Source: Promerops cafer
Lineage: Eukaryota > Chordata > Aves > Passeriformes > Nectariniidae
Reading direction: 5' to 3'
Assembly: GCA_013398275.1 (NCBI GenBank)
Contig: VZSE01014389.1
Coordinates: 201,682 to 265,681, forward strand
DNA: 64,000 bases
Shown here: positions 41,006 to 54,476 of the stretch, in pieces
Position numbering within the stretch: position 1 is the stretch's first letter
Layout of the letters: each line of letters starts with the position of its first letter
Notes under the pieces: generated by a model
What the model was told of the DNA's origin: nothing
The model's input: only the letters and a program-made list of their open reading frames with translations
Databases searched by the model: none
Translations under genes and position numbers: made by a program

Positions 41006-43596
41006 AAAGAGCCCACTGCTGTCATGGGGATAATTAAACACCGACCATGAGCATCTCTTTTATTTGGCGTGGTGCTTTGAACCTCTCTGTTGTGAAGTGG
41101 AAGGACTGCTTCATAGGAAGGTGACACTGGCAGCTTTTGAGGCGTCTGATTCCTCTCCCTGACAAGGAGCCCTTTAAATTTCTGATTGAGTATGACCCTA
41201 AAATATACCAATGTTATTTGTACTTGCTATTTGGCTGAGTACCCAGGCCAAACTGTATGTTTTTTATGGGGGAAAAAAAAAAAAGAATGTATAATTTGGC
41301 ATGCAAAAGTAAAAATGGTTTGAAGTTATTTAAGCTGCATCTCTAAAGTTTATAAAGCAAAATTTGCTTCAATTGAAAAAGTTTTCTGTGCTCAACACAT
41401 TACATGATCTCAACATTGGAACCATTTTTACTTTCAGGAGTCATAAAAAGATATGCAGAGATTTTATCAAAGCAATTTCACATTTAGGTACTGTGTTAGA
41501 AATAATGACAATGATAATGAAAGACTAATGGCTCCAAACTAGACATACAATGATGACAGCACTCAAAAGTTGTAAGCAAGAGTAAAATTCCAAATGTTTT
41601 TCTCTGCTATACCCATTTCATTTATATAGACATCAGGAAGCATTATGGACCTAGGGAAAGACTGTTCTAATGCAGGCAGGATCCAGTTCAAAAAGGAAAA
41701 AAAAATTCTACAGAAATCTTTTGTTGCAAATCCAAAAACTGTCAGCATATCAGACTGGAACTGTATGATCTGAGAATGGTGCTCTAAATTTGAAAGGGCT
41801 GGGTACAGTTTCTGGCTTGGCTACAGATTTCCTCTAGGCAAATCACTCACATCTTGCTGTGGCTCAGTTCTCCTGTAAAGGGAGATCTGTAAAAGGGAGA
41901 TAATGTTTCCCTGCTTTGCAAAAGGTTTGCGAAGATGAGTTCATTAATGTTTGATAGATGTAGTGCTGGAGACCATATCACTGTCAAGCAAGTGTGGAAT
42001 ACAGCCTCAGCAGTACCTCCTGAAGCTTGTGAAGTGCACTCTTTTGGAGAAATATACTTTGTTTTCCCCAGGCTGGTGAATGGCTGCAGCTTTCCCACTT
42101 CACACACTGAAGCACAGGCTGGGGAGAACTGAAGTGAACTGGACTTCCGCATGAAGACTCAAGATGTAAGAGGAGTCATTCTGGTTTTCTTAGTCTTGTC
42201 TTTATTCAGGTTATGCTCTGATTTTGCTATTGAGACTTGTTGATATATGCAATTGTCTGACACTGTGAGAGGTTTATCTGCTTTTTGCTATAGATAGACT
42301 TTATCTTTTACAGACTGCAGCAACTGTTGCTTGCTCAATGAACAAAATATAGATGGAATTTATTCCCTTCCCCCTTGCATTGCTGCTATTCAAACAATGT
42401 TTAAATGATGCCCATTTTAAAATCTGTAAAACTGGAGAACTACAAGACTTAACATAATTGCTACATTATTTAGGTCTGCAAGCTCTCTCATTGTATATTT
42501 CAAAGGAGACAGCTCAGGAAGATGTTACATGTGTTATCTATCAGAGCTGAATTTTCAAACCCTCCCTCTGTAAGTTTTAGTCTTCTGACCTCAAAAGCAG
42601 CTAAGAGGAGTTGGTGGATTCTCTTAATAAAATCCATCCAGAGTCAGGGGAGGGCATTAGGCCTTGGACCCTTGCAATGCCTTACCCCAGAGATATTATA
42701 CTAAGTAGTAGTCATAAATCCTATACAAATAATATTTGTCAGAAAAGGACCAATGGCAGAATGAACAGTCTTCAGTAACCATGCTATTTTAGATGAAAAT
42801 ACACTTCACACTCCCTCTGATGTAACAATAGTAGCTGCAACATTTTAAGCGTGAACAGTTTAATCTGAAATTGTTGTGAGAAGGCAGCACTGAAATAGAG
42901 AAACTAAACAAGATTCAGATTCACGTGGCTGTCGTTGTTTCTTCAGTAAATTCAGCTGTGGGAAAAAATGAATGCCTTTCTTGGAGAGAATGGTCCTATT
43001 CCATATGATGATCATCCTGCACATATAGTTTTTCATTGCAGAATTTCTTCAAACTTCTGACTTAAATCATAAAAAAAAGTCAAGTAAGTCAAGAGACAAA
43101 AGCGAATACATCTTGACTAAGGTGTTAATTAGTTTGAAGAAAAAATTGCTACCAGCATGTTGACAGATTGTGGGTGGCTTCAATGATAGCTGGCAGCTTC
43201 TCTGGGAATATTACCCATTTTCCCCTCTAAAGGATGCCCCCAATATTCATTTTTGGAAGGGTATGGGTTTGTGAATATTGCATCTGTGGTTCATAGAAAA
43301 AAATCCTTTAAGGAAATGTAAGAAGAAAATTCATAGGTTTTCTACCTGAATTCCTTGCTTTCTATAAAAAACTCTCCATAATTGCTACTATTACATAACC
43401 AGGCCTGTAAGATTATTTGAGGACATCTTCTGTTTATATCCTTAATCACCTGCCAGAGGAATAAAATCTTGCAAATCATCATTTTCCCAGTCTTGAAAAA
43501 CTATTCTCTTGCATATGATTCTTTCACCTCACTGATTATTAATAAAATATGAGTGCCTTCTACATTAACATCTACCAGCTGAGTTCTTTTCCTTTA

Positions 43597-43605
43597 CCCC
43601 CCCCC
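43597..43605. repeat. Poly-C run (9)
   Basis: Nine consecutive C in otherwise AT-rich sequence. Confidence 0.9.
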
Positions 43606-43672
43606 TTAACTTTAATATTTCTCTAATATGGTTTAATTTATATCAATGGGAATAGTTGCAGGATGAATCATG

Positions 43673-44305
43673 GTATCTCTCAGAATGGGTCAGGCTGGAA
43701 GGGACCACAGGGGGTAACTGGTTCAACCTCCCTGCTCAAGCAGGGTCATCCTAGAGCACCTGGTATAGGATTGTGTCCAGATGGTTCTTGAACTTCTCCA
43801 GGAGGGAGACTCCACATCTTCCCTTGAAAATTTGTTCAATGTGCAGTTGCTCATACAATAAAGAAGTTTTTCCTCATATTCAGGTAGAACTTCCTGTGCA
43901 TCAGTTTTTGCCCGTTGCCTCTTGTCCTATTGGTTGGTACCACCAAGAAAAGCCTGGATTCATCTTGTTGGCACCCTCCCTTTGTCTATACCAATAGACA
44001 TTGATCAGGTCCCCTCTCAGTCATCTCTTCTCAAGACTAATTGGGCTCAGTCCCTCATCCTTTCCTCATAAGAGGATCCAGTCCCTTGATGAACTCTGCA
44101 GCCCTCTGCTGGATCTGCTCCAGAAGCTCCATGTCTCCTTCTGTACTGAGGAGTCCAAAACTGGACAAAACAATCCAAATATGACCTCACCAGGGCTGAG
44201 GAGAGGGGTAGGATCACCTTCCTTGACCTGGCGGCAAGGCTTTTCCCAATGTACCCCAGGGCCTTCTTGGCCACAAGGGCACACTGCTGGCTCATGGGTG
44301 AGGTG
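43673..44305 (-). mobile_element. CR1 LINE, 5'-truncated, minus strand
   Basis: This is the longest CR1 copy in the window. From its 3' end (low coordinate) it shows the complement of the CR1 3' UTR, AGAATGGGTCAGGCTGGAAG, then CCTGCTCAAGCAGGGTCA and TTTTTCCTCATATTCAG. The reverse-transcriptase C-terminal coding region follows, up to GCACACTGCTGGCTCATG at about 44280-44297, where similarity ends. It is diverged by substitutions and small indels, and the 3' octamer tail is nearly lost. Confidence 0.92.
44047..44295 (-). pseudogene. Frameshifted CR1 ORF2 C-terminal remnant
   Basis: The minus-strand frame starts with residues close to the CR1 consensus (QQCALVAKKA, SRKVILPL and SALVRSYLD, then VQFWTPQY). 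It then leaves the family frame, and the rest of the domain is recognisable only in a shifted frame, so at least one indel has broken it. No catalytic part of the enzyme remains. Confidence 0.85.
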
Positions 44306-47300
44306 CAATTCTCTGCAATGTGAGAATTGGGGTTGATATAATAAGGAATGAGAGAAATAAAATGAGAAGATAAGTGACTTTGCCCATCTCTACACTAGAC
44401 TGCAAAGAGAGCTGTATTTCTCTCACTTCTCTCTCTTCTGCAGCCACTAATCAAACAATATGAAAGCAAACACAATGAAAGCAAGTTGGATCTGATGGCA
44501 GTAATGCAGTCTTACTTACCCTGAAGCCTGGCTTCTGTTCAGCACACTATTTGGCCATAGCCTGTGGAAAGGGAGACAGGCAAGACCTCAGTGTTTTTCA
44601 CATGCTTAGGAAGAAAGAAGAAAGACCCTGCTGTTATACTGTTCAGGCTTCCTAGAATCCCTGGAATAGTGGTTTGTGCTCCATAAAAGCACTGGTTGGG
44701 ACAGTATGAAACCACATGCTTAGTCTTTTTTGCTGTGGATATACTTTTCTGTGTTTGGAATTGTTGGTGGTTAATCTTTTTTAAGCAAAGAAAAGTGGAT
44801 CATCTCTTACAAAGGTTTTACACAAAATATGCTAAAGAATATGATGAAAAGCTGTTTTTAGCTATAAAAAATAGTGTATTTGGCATATATATGCATATTT
44901 TCCAAATGTATGACTCCTAGAAAATATCACTTACTTATTCACAGATGAAAATGGTGGATCAGAACAGGCACAGATTGTCCTGCAGCAATGTAAGCAAGGA
45001 GTCTGAAGTAAGGTATTACTAAAGGCAAGTAGGGTGGAATTTCATCCTTGGTACTTGCCCATCGAATTATATCTTTAAAACTGCACCTGTCAGGGTATTT
45101 AATGTTAGCTTGTCAACGCAAAATACTTATTTTTTCTCCCATTAGTCACTGAAGTTCACTATAAAGCCCTATCCTGCTGTAAGAAAAGGAAGTGAAAGCT
45201 GCCTGCATTTAGGTCTCAAGCAGAGGAAACAACAGAGGGCAGGACCACCACCTGGAGATGGGCAGGAGGACCAACTAAAGTTTTCTAAAATAAAATACGA
45301 TAGAAACTGTCATTCCTTTTCACTGGGATATTCCCCAGATGCAAAAATTCATCTCACCCACCTAAAGAAATGTAACAGGACTTTTCTGAGTAAGTTTTGA
45401 CAGTTTGGGGATTTATCCCCATTACATTATAAATGTCATTTTTCTTGGTGAATAATGTCCCAGCACATTCACCTTTAGTTCCACCTGGCAGGAAGGAATA
45501 ACATAAATCACAGATGAGAGGAACTATCCCAGAAAGGCAATGCTGAGGGCAGGAGAGGGGGATCCTCCTCAAATCTAATAGCAAACAGTGGGTCCGGAGG
45601 GATTCTCTGCTGGTGTGACCCTGAGCCCAATGGACTGTTTTCCCAGAAATCCGCATTAGCTGATGGGGAGGGGAAACCCCTGCTGCAAGCAAGTAGGTGG
45701 AAAACTGATTGGTCTTTCAATGATAATCTGCACTCTGGATGGGAGAGAAGTAGCTACTACATGAGCAAAAGGGCACCGAGATGTTTGTTCCCAGCTGGAG
45801 TCCAGTGTTGCTGTGTATCTGGAGGATGGGAGTACAGTGATGCAGGTGCTCTTCTCCCATGGGATGGGTGCTGCTGGACAGGGGGGCTGTGGGGAGCAGT
45901 GCCTTGGGAAAGGGGTTGCTCAGGCTCTGTGGGGAAGGATGCCATCAAGGTTAAATGCACTCATCTCCATCTCTGTCACACTTGCTGGTCTCAGGGCCAA
46001 GGTTTGCTGGAGCTGGACAGTGGAGGTCCAACCACCGTTTCCTGAGGTCTCCCTAAGTCCCTGAGAAGGAAGGAACAGGACTCACTGCCAATTTTGAGGT
46101 TCAGACAACACTGTCATGAAGTGGTATCTGTTAACAGGCATCTCAAATGCATCAGTAACCTCATATTGAAGAGGAAGAAATAGAAATCCCTGGCTGTAAG
46201 AGAGAAGCAATATTCGTAAATGGGCCAAAACCAAATAACAGCAATTAGACATAAGGAGACTACTCTGATGAGTTCTATTCTATTCCTCAGGCTAAATGAT
46301 CCCATTTTGCCAAAGAAAATATGTTTTCTTCATGTGTTTCCTTCATAAAATGGTTTCTTTGCAAAAAATCCTTCTACATGGTTAAGGTATAAATAACTGC
46401 AACTAATGCCTAATTATTATATGTGCAGTAGAAGAGATTAAATAATAGAAATTTAATATTTATATAAATACCCAACATTCCAGCAAGGGCTTGTATAACC
46501 TTAAACTGTGAGATGCATGTGAATTTTCTTTGGAATTTTTATTAGGTGAATATTATAAAACAGTAGAACCAGTTGCTGGTTTTCAGACAACAGGAATTTC
46601 TATCCATTTAATACTATTTCTTACTATTCTAGAAAATAACAGAATTTGTTTGTATGTTACAAAGTGATGTGTTCTTTCGGTATCAATCATCTGTAAAGCC
46701 TGTAGCTGGACCTAGACTCCATATTTCCAAGACTCATGCAACTTCTCAAAAAGGAAAAGTTGTGGAATTAGACATATTTTGACCCAATGTAAAAATCAGT
46801 ACAAATTTAGAGGGAAGTGCAGATGATTGGTGAAAAGTTAGCAGCATAGGAAAGCTGAAATTCCCACCTGTATGAGGTTGCAGTACAAGAGGTCGTTATT
46901 TAACATCATTCAGGGAACAGAAGGTCAGCCCTTGCCCTCACTGTGAGCTGCCATGCAAATAAATAGGCCTTTACTTCCAACGGTGGAAACAGGCTTATCT
47001 TTTCACAAACTCTGTGGATATTCATCTATCTCTGTCTATGATTCATTCTTTATAGTTACCTAAAAAGCTTTAATCATCTAGCGAGGAAGGCTAGCTAATG
47101 CTCCATAATTTAAGTGACCTGTCACATTACATGGAAAAAGCCAAAGCAGTTTGCTGAAGCTTGTTTTTCAAGGCCATTTATAGACTCTAGGTTTTCAAGC
47201 CATGAGCCAAGCCCCTCTGGGAGGAAAAAAAAATGGAAACGACAACAGCAGCAACAACAAAAAGACAGAGACCAGAATTCAGATCAATTTATACATGAAA

Positions 47301-50027
47301 AATTTCGGAATGGCAAAATATGCCGAAAATTTTGGAGATTTATCTGAAATGAAAAGAGAAGTAATGGTTGCCTAACAAGATGAAAATTTGTAAATATGAA
47401 AGTACTCTCCCAACCCTGTGCTTGGCGCCAGCAAAAAGGGGTAGTTTGACTGCAGCAGTCATGGGCGCAATCAGCTATGTAGTTATGAATGAATTAAAGC
47501 TTTTACTTTTACTTTTGGTGACTAAAGGAGCATATTAGAAAACATAATGGTACTTCTCAATGTCCTTGGATTGGAATTCAGGAAATCTGCATCCTGGCAT
47601 TAGAGCAATTTTGTTTCAAACCTGTTCCTATCCCTGCATAAGGTGAATTACAGGCACTCTGAATGTACTGAGTTCAGCTCCAGACCAGCTATATAATCGG
47701 ATGCTCTGTGTTACAGAGTGGTTTGTATTGTTACCTAATGGGTCACTGAGTAGGCTTTTAATCCTCTTGACCATAATTACTATCTCAGGAAATGAGGATT
47801 AAGTCAAAATGTTCTGTGTCTGTTTTACCCTGTCAACACTTTAACTTGGTATAAAATAACCTATCATCCATGGTATTATTTTATGCTACTGTTAACTACT
47901 AGTTTTATTTATTTTTATTTATCCATGGTATTATTTTATGGTACTAGTTAACTACTAACTAGTTACTAACCCTAGTTACTGATTAGGAGTTTCTGGCACT
48001 AGCTCAGTTGTTGTGTGATCCCCACAACAAATATTTTTACAGGACTATAACAACTGAGCAGATTGCCTAGATCACAGTGAATAAATTATATTGCTGCTAC
48101 AAGCTGAACCCTATTTAACCATCACACAATGGATCTTTGAAAGTGAGGTGCTCCAGCTGCTAATTGTGATTGTGATTGTTCTGACTAAAGACAGAAATTT
48201 AACTGTGAAAGTATATATCAGTCTTTCAGCCTGAATGAAGTATGCAAGTTTTTAAATAAACTGCAAAGGAATAATTAAACCTATCTGCTGAAGCCTAAAG
48301 CAGTTTGTGATTTAGTTTGTGATTTATGCACTTGTAGTAAACTCCTTCCTCTTCTCCTGGTGCTCTGTTATACTCTGATTGGGATTAGATACCTCATGGT
48401 GGAAAGATTCCTGTCAGGTAGTGTGAAATATGTTGTGAAGCAGAGCAAGTTTTTGCTTGGGAAAAAAAAAAAACAAACAATCACAGGCTTTTGATGAGTT
48501 TTGCTTTTTTTGGACAGTTTATTTGCTTTCAAAACTGAAATTTTTTCTCATGGGAAAGTTTCTTAGACATGTACCTTTAAAGCTACATGGCAAATGAGAA
48601 CCTTGAAAACAGAGCAGATGACTGCTATCAAGGAAAGGAAATAGGAGCCAATTATTAGCTGCATAGTAATAGTGATTTTTTTTTTTAACTCTGTACCAAA
48701 AATAAAATAAAAAATTCAGTGAAAGGAGCTTTTCTGTAACTGTTCTGAAACAGATTATAAGAGATTAAATTGAATTTTTCAGGGAAATACTGTACCTTCC
48801 TTGCAGTAAATGCATCTGAAAAGATGTTTTGTGTTTGAAGCACACAGAGTTTGTGTTCAGATCTTCCCTTGTCAGATGTGCAGAATAGGAAAGCTATAGA
48901 GTTAAAAAGGCAAAGGTTACTAGTCGTTCTGAATTGTCTCAGTTTCTGTTTGATCAGTACGAATATTAAAACCATGTGCCTTATGCTCTGTAGACAAAGT
49001 GAGCCAGAGTTACCAGGGATAAAGGGCCAAGGTCCACAAGTTCATAAGGGCAGACGGTAATTTACCTTAGCCAAAGATCTAAAAGACCTAAATAAGATCA
49101 ATATTATTTTGGGGATGCAGTTTAGAACTTCTACAAGAATATTTAAATGGATTTATTTTTTTCTATTAAGAATTATGCATATCCATCTCTCACATAAAAA
49201 CCATCCTTTAATAGGTTATTCTGAAGTATTTATTCCTGTACAGCTTTTCAGACTATCTTTTGTCTGACAAGACCATGACCTTCAAAGCTATGATGTATCT
49301 GGAGTTACAGAGACAGATGTTTGTGGTAAGGTGAACAAGTACAGAATCATGTTTTCCTGAAAATATTAAAAATGTAGTTGAGGAAGACAACTTGAGTGAA
49401 ATATCTTTAAAAACATGTGAACAATGGAAAGCCAGCAGCAAATGAGACAAGATGCTAACCAAGGAAAGGACTGATCATGAAGACTAGAAGGGGAAAATAC
49501 TTCGGCAACCTCGTGAAGTTTCTTCAGGAATTTTTTTTATAGATTCATTGTTAATCTTTGCATAAAATATTTTAGTGCCAATAATCAAATATATACTGTA
49601 TACATGAAGTAGATCTAGTGGTCCTGGAATTGAAAAGGAAGATACTACTTTCTCATTCAATTTGTCAAAGCATCCTTCAACAGCACAATTTTATCTGATT
49701 CAGTAAACTCAGGGTTACGTTAGGGAATTCTTTTTGTTTTGGAGATTTTTTGAACTTTCAGTTTGCTTGTATATGGAGGTGTTACAAAGCCATTGTGTAG
49801 AGGATTATCTTCTAAGAAGTTACTTTCTGAAACCATCTATAGTCTCAGTCCTTAGACATAAACCGTCCAAAAGTAATTTTATTTTCTGCCTGCCCAAGAG
49901 TCTTGTTTTTTGATCTGATTAATGAAGAAAAATACTGAGTCAAATTTTCGCACTGAATTACATACATTATGAGACAGGAAACTCTTAATCCTATAGATAT
50001 GTATGAGAATATAAATATACCAGAAAT
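44306..50027. other. Unique non-coding sequence, no gene seen
   Basis: No gene or transposon is recognised. A GC-richer patch at about 45500-46080 gives overlapping open frames on both strands (up to 112 codons), none with a motif. A 55-bp local duplication lies at 47866-47965 and a 14-bp tandem repeat near 48302. Confidence 0.7.
47866..47965. repeat. 55-bp local tandem duplication
   Basis: ATCCATGGTATTATTTTATG occurs at 47866 and again at 47921, followed in both by TACT(A/G)TTAACTACTA-like sequence. The second copy has small changes and further ACTAGTTA repeats after it. Confidence 0.85.
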
Positions 50028-50043
50028 GGGGGGGGGGGGGGGG
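50028..50043. repeat. Poly-G run (16)
   Basis: Sixteen consecutive G in AT-rich surroundings. Such runs can form G-quadruplex structures and are often misread in sequencing, so the exact length is uncertain. Confidence 0.9.
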
Positions 50044-53000
50044 AATCCACAAGAAAGATGTCATGTCATGAAGTTAGTTATTTTACATTCTCATAATGGA
50101 CTAGCAGATAGAGAAAGTATATGATTCAGATACCAAAAATTACCACTTCTATCTACTGAAGATCTTACTCTGATTTTTTGTGACACTTTAAAAGATGGCA
50201 TGCTCAATTACAGGGGTGAAGGCATGTTTCTCTTTTGTTTCCTTTAAAAATGCTGCTTTTGACAGTGTATTTTAATGGACAAAAAAAGTCTTAAAACTTT
50301 TGGGTATACTTTAGATGACTGACTGTATTTCTGATGGAAGGCTAAAATCTGTATGCCTCTTGTGAGCTGATCTTCAGCATGTCAAATCTTGGGGAAAACT
50401 GCCATCCTTGTCCCTACTGACAGGAGTTGTCAGATCGAGAACAAGGACAAAGTCCTAAGGAAACACAATGAAATTGCAAGGTAGTGCTCATCTGTATGTT
50501 TTACACTCTGAGACCAGTCCTAGTTTAAGTAGAGAGTCTGTTCCTGTTAAACCCGGGAAGGGTTGAGGAGGAGGCATAAGAGCTGCTGTGAGCTAGCACG
50601 AACCAGCACTCCCAATTCAGTGGAGTGCTCAGCCTAAAGAGGGTCTTAAGCAGAGTAGTTTATGCATTACGAATATTGGATGATGAATTATCTGAAACTG
50701 CTGTGTCTGTACATTAAACATATTTAGCAATCCCTATTAAAGCTTGCTTTTTACCATTTTTCTCCCCTTCCAATATTCTCAAACCTGCTCTCAGTACCTC
50801 TTACAAAGACATTTTGAAGCAGATTTCGTGTGGTAAACAGAGGGATTTCCTCCAAGTAGTGTTAAACCTGGACCAGGCTGACTGTGGCCCTGCTCAAAGG
50901 TGGATTCCAAGGCCGGCGTGTGGACAGGCCTCATGGTGGTAATGAGTACACCATTCTGCAGTTACCACTACGATCTCACAGAAGCACTTGCCTCTGTAGG
51001 CACTGAAATTTCTCTTTCACCTGAGTTTACAAAGAGGATCTCAAGGTGATCTTTTTGGCTGTAAATTCATATTCATATTACTGCTAAAACACTGAGTTTT
51101 CAGGGATGCCATACTAAAGATTTAAGTGAGAAATGCCGCTGACCTCTGGAGTGCTGACCCCGACCCTGCAGTGCTCTACTGTTCTCTTTCTCTTTTGGTC
51201 TTCAAAATCTGTGGAAGACCTGAATTTGGAGAGATAAAGAGGTCAATCACAGAAACACTGGGCAGGACATTGGGTGAACAAGAGATACAGGTTCAAAATG
51301 TTACAGTGCAAATCATTAAAGACACAGTGAAAAAAAACAGAAATCAAAATGTTAGAAAGCCTGTTCCTTTTCTAGGATACAGACAAAAGATTTTTTCCTT
51401 CTAGTGCAAAATCCTCCTGCAGAAATTGAAGACCAATTTTATTTCATACGAACAGTGAAACCTGTACCCATTTGCATGATTATGAGGTAAACCCAGATTA
51501 GATCAATAGAAGTCATCCAGTCACAGTGGAATAATTTGCTTTTTGAAGGTTTTGAATGGTGTCTGAATACTCTCCAGAGATTTTTTTCTTTCAGCTATGT
51601 TATTAACAACAATTTTCTTTTTCAGTTAAAACCAGCTCTTTTTAAAAGTATTTTTTTTGTCCTTTAAACCATAGCTTTACATTTTTCACAATGTATTTTC
51701 TTGCTACAGAGGGAGATTTCATGATTACAGATGAAGATTAAGCAGCAGGAATGCAGAAACTGAGAAACAAAGTACTGCTATACAACTTTAGGGAAATAGC
51801 AGAAGAGTAAAAATAGGCAGAGTTACCTGAATTGACATTTATCTCACATATTCTGTTTATTTTCAACTGATCTTTCAAACAACGGCAAAATTATTAACAC
51901 GTGTCCACTTCTCACTGAAAAGTATATTAAATATTTTTCATTTTTTTTAGTAAGGAGATTCCAAAGCTATATCGAATATTTCAATCTACTTATGGCTATT
52001 ATTAAAATTGACAAGGAAATTTGCATAGAAAGAATTTTGTTCACAATTATTTTATAGGATATACAGAACAAAGTTTCTATTGCAGTCTTTTCTAAGGTTT
52101 AATGGAGTGAAACAACAGCACAAGTCTTACACATAAGCAGTTTATACATGCTCATATAAAACTCTCCTAAGTATACAGCTCTAGATACAAACCACACTGT
52201 GTCCCAGTCTAATGGCTGTGTAATCCACAGAATGTGGATTTGTGGATTTGTGCCTATGCCAGTGAGAATTTATAATACGCTGTCCTGAGGACAAGAAGAA
52301 TGAAGAAGACAAGAGCTAGTTCAAGACAAGAACTAACAAAGACCTCCCCGGAAGGCTGTTCACTTTGCTGCATAACACGGGTTTTACGTGACCAGACATA
52401 AAAGCTAACTGAGAGCCCAGTCCCATCCAATGCATCCAAGCCTCTCTGTGAGAGAAGACCTGGATACATGCAGCACAAACCCACTGACTCCTTTTTGCCA
52501 TTTTTAAATCAGAAAGTTTCATAGCCTGCAGCCCAGCTTCCCTTGCCCCAAGGAGAGCAGTCCAAATCTCTCCTTTGCAGAGACCCTGACTATCTCTGTG
52601 TTTCTTCCTTCTGTTTTTGAAGCCTCTTTACATGTCCATCATCACTCAGCAGCGAATGTGATGTTGCCTAAAGCTAATTATCCATAAATTTCCACACCAT
52701 CAGCTTAATATAGCACCGACAACTGGCAAAGGAGCAGAAAAAACAAAGAAATGACAGATACATAAATATATAATGAGAAAGATTTTAAGCAATTCATGTC
52801 AAGTATGTAGAAAAATGGTAAGTAGAACATTTTGTATTTACTCAAGGAATACCTGCCAATAGAACAAAATACTGGAGTAACATGTATTTTTTTTTTTTTA
52901 TTCTGTGAGTTTTTCATCTTAGAGATCTCAGCAATGTTTTTGAGAGAAACATACAAAGTATTTCCCCAAATATTTGGGGTTTGGTAACCCCTCTATTCCT

Positions 53001-53551
53001 AGATGTGATATTCTGCTCTCATTTAATGACTTTTGACATGTTTCCTGCGCATGATTATGTGTCAGCATGTAGAATGGGGCAAGAGCTGTTTTTTAATTAA
53101 TTCAGATATGTAATACTTGGTTTACATTGAAGGGTTTTTTTGGGATGTGATGGGGCAATAATGGGGGTGGGCAGGAGCTGCCTCTGTAGTGGTCAATGGC
53201 AGTTTGAAATGGCTCCAGAATGGATGTGCCACTGGACACAGCTGAGGCAGTGACTGCTGCTGGTGGCAGTGCCTCTGTGTTAACATATTTAGGAGAGGGT
53301 AAGAACGTGCTGCACAGCATCTGTAAGAAAGAAATGAGAATATATGAACAAAAAAGCCCTGCAAATACCAAGGTTAAAGTAGGAGGAGGCAGTGGAGGGG
53401 CTCCTGGCACTGGAGTAGGGATTCGCTTGCAGTCCAGTGGAGAAGACCATGGTGATTCAGGTTATCTCTCTGCAACCCATGGAGGTTTCAAACTGATTAG
53501 GGCTGGGAGGTACAGGATCAGGGGAAAAAAACTATATATTTATTTTATGTG

Positions 53552-53623
53552 GTTTTGTTGTTGTTGTTGGAGTTTTTTTGTGTTTGTGTGATTTTTTTTA
53601 TTTTTTTTTTATTCTGTAAATAA
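53552..53623. repeat. T/G-rich low-complexity tract with (GTT)n
   Basis: A short GTT microsatellite followed by T-runs broken by GTG. Non-coding. Confidence 0.8.
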
Positions 53624-53757
53624 CTTCATTTTTCTTTCTTAAAGGAAAAAAAAAATCCCAGAGCTAGACCCTCATGCAATCATGTGGACATCTCTGTAAC
53701 AGAGGTCAGCTATGCCTCAGTGCACCCTTGTTTAATGCCAAAACTTCACTGTTTCTG

Positions 53758-53794
53758 GTGTTTCTGCCCTCTCTAACCAAGAGGGCAGAAACAC
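53758..53794. repeat. Perfect 15-bp inverted repeat, 7-nt loop
   Basis: GTGTTTCTGCCCTCT (53758-53772) and its exact complement AGAGGGCAGAAACAC (53780-53794) are separated by CTAACCA. Two further G-T wobbles could extend the stem outward if it is transcribed. The arms are of mixed composition, unlike the AT palindromes elsewhere in the window. It is not followed by a T run, and terminators of that kind are not expected in this genome. Confidence 0.9.
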
Positions 53795-54449
53795 TGAGCA
53801 GCAGCAGATACCACAAGGGCCTGTCCAGAGAAAGGAGCAGGTGTTAACAGTAGTAATTTGAAACTAAAGTATTACAATTTTTGGAGAAAAATATATTGCT
53901 TTCAGTGGTTTTCCATCAGACACTCAACTTTTTCTATGGAAAGGAAAAAAATATTTCCTGCGTCCTTCTGAAGTGAAGGTTTACTGTTATGGAGTTATTG
54001 TAGCATTTTAAAATGAATACCCAGGAATATTTCCCTGTGATTAGCTGAGAATAAGGAAAAAAAGAAATTGTCTTGGGACTACTTCAAATATAAGCTGCCA
54101 CCACCACAATGATGAGAGCTAAGTTTCCATTTCTGAAGGTTGTGTAAGTGTTGTCACCGTGCTTTCATTTGCCTTATTTTAGGAAAAAGGTGTCCTAATT
54201 TGTCCTTTTGGGATTGAGGCATTCAATCCCATCTCTTCAGTTAGGTTATTACAGACAGCTAAAAGAATGAGTAAAGAAATGGCTTTTGATAGCAGACAAT
54301 ATCTTCAGGGATTCTTTTCAAATCACATTTGTAGGCTGCTAATACAATGCTAATTGCTTAAATTCATACCTGAAGGCTTTATAAATTTCACCATTTTCTG
54401 TGACTGTTATCAGGCAGTAATGATCTGATCCACAACACTCTGCAGTCAG

Positions 54450-54476
54450 AAAAAAAAAAAAAAAAACAAAAAAAAA
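54450..54476. repeat. Poly-A run (17 A, C, 9 A)
   Basis: A-rich homopolymer with no recognisable retroposed body beside it. Confidence 0.85.

Larger units (their letters stand above)
36930..43672. other. Unique AT-rich non-coding sequence, no gene seen
   Basis: Short frames only. It includes an AT-rich stretch with repeated TTAATTA motifs (38418-38500), a 29-bp tandem duplication (40948-41005), and a strong but unpaired acceptor-like sequence ending in GATTTGCAG at 40045. No gene or transposon is recognised. Confidence 0.72.

Noticed and set aside
44001..44336. 111-codon plus-strand frame
   Set aside because: It is antisense to the minus-strand CR1 fragment.
45354..46064. Cluster of overlapping frames in a GC-richer patch
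   Set aside because: Frames occur on both strands, no motif or splice structure is convincing, and no clear CpG island is visible.
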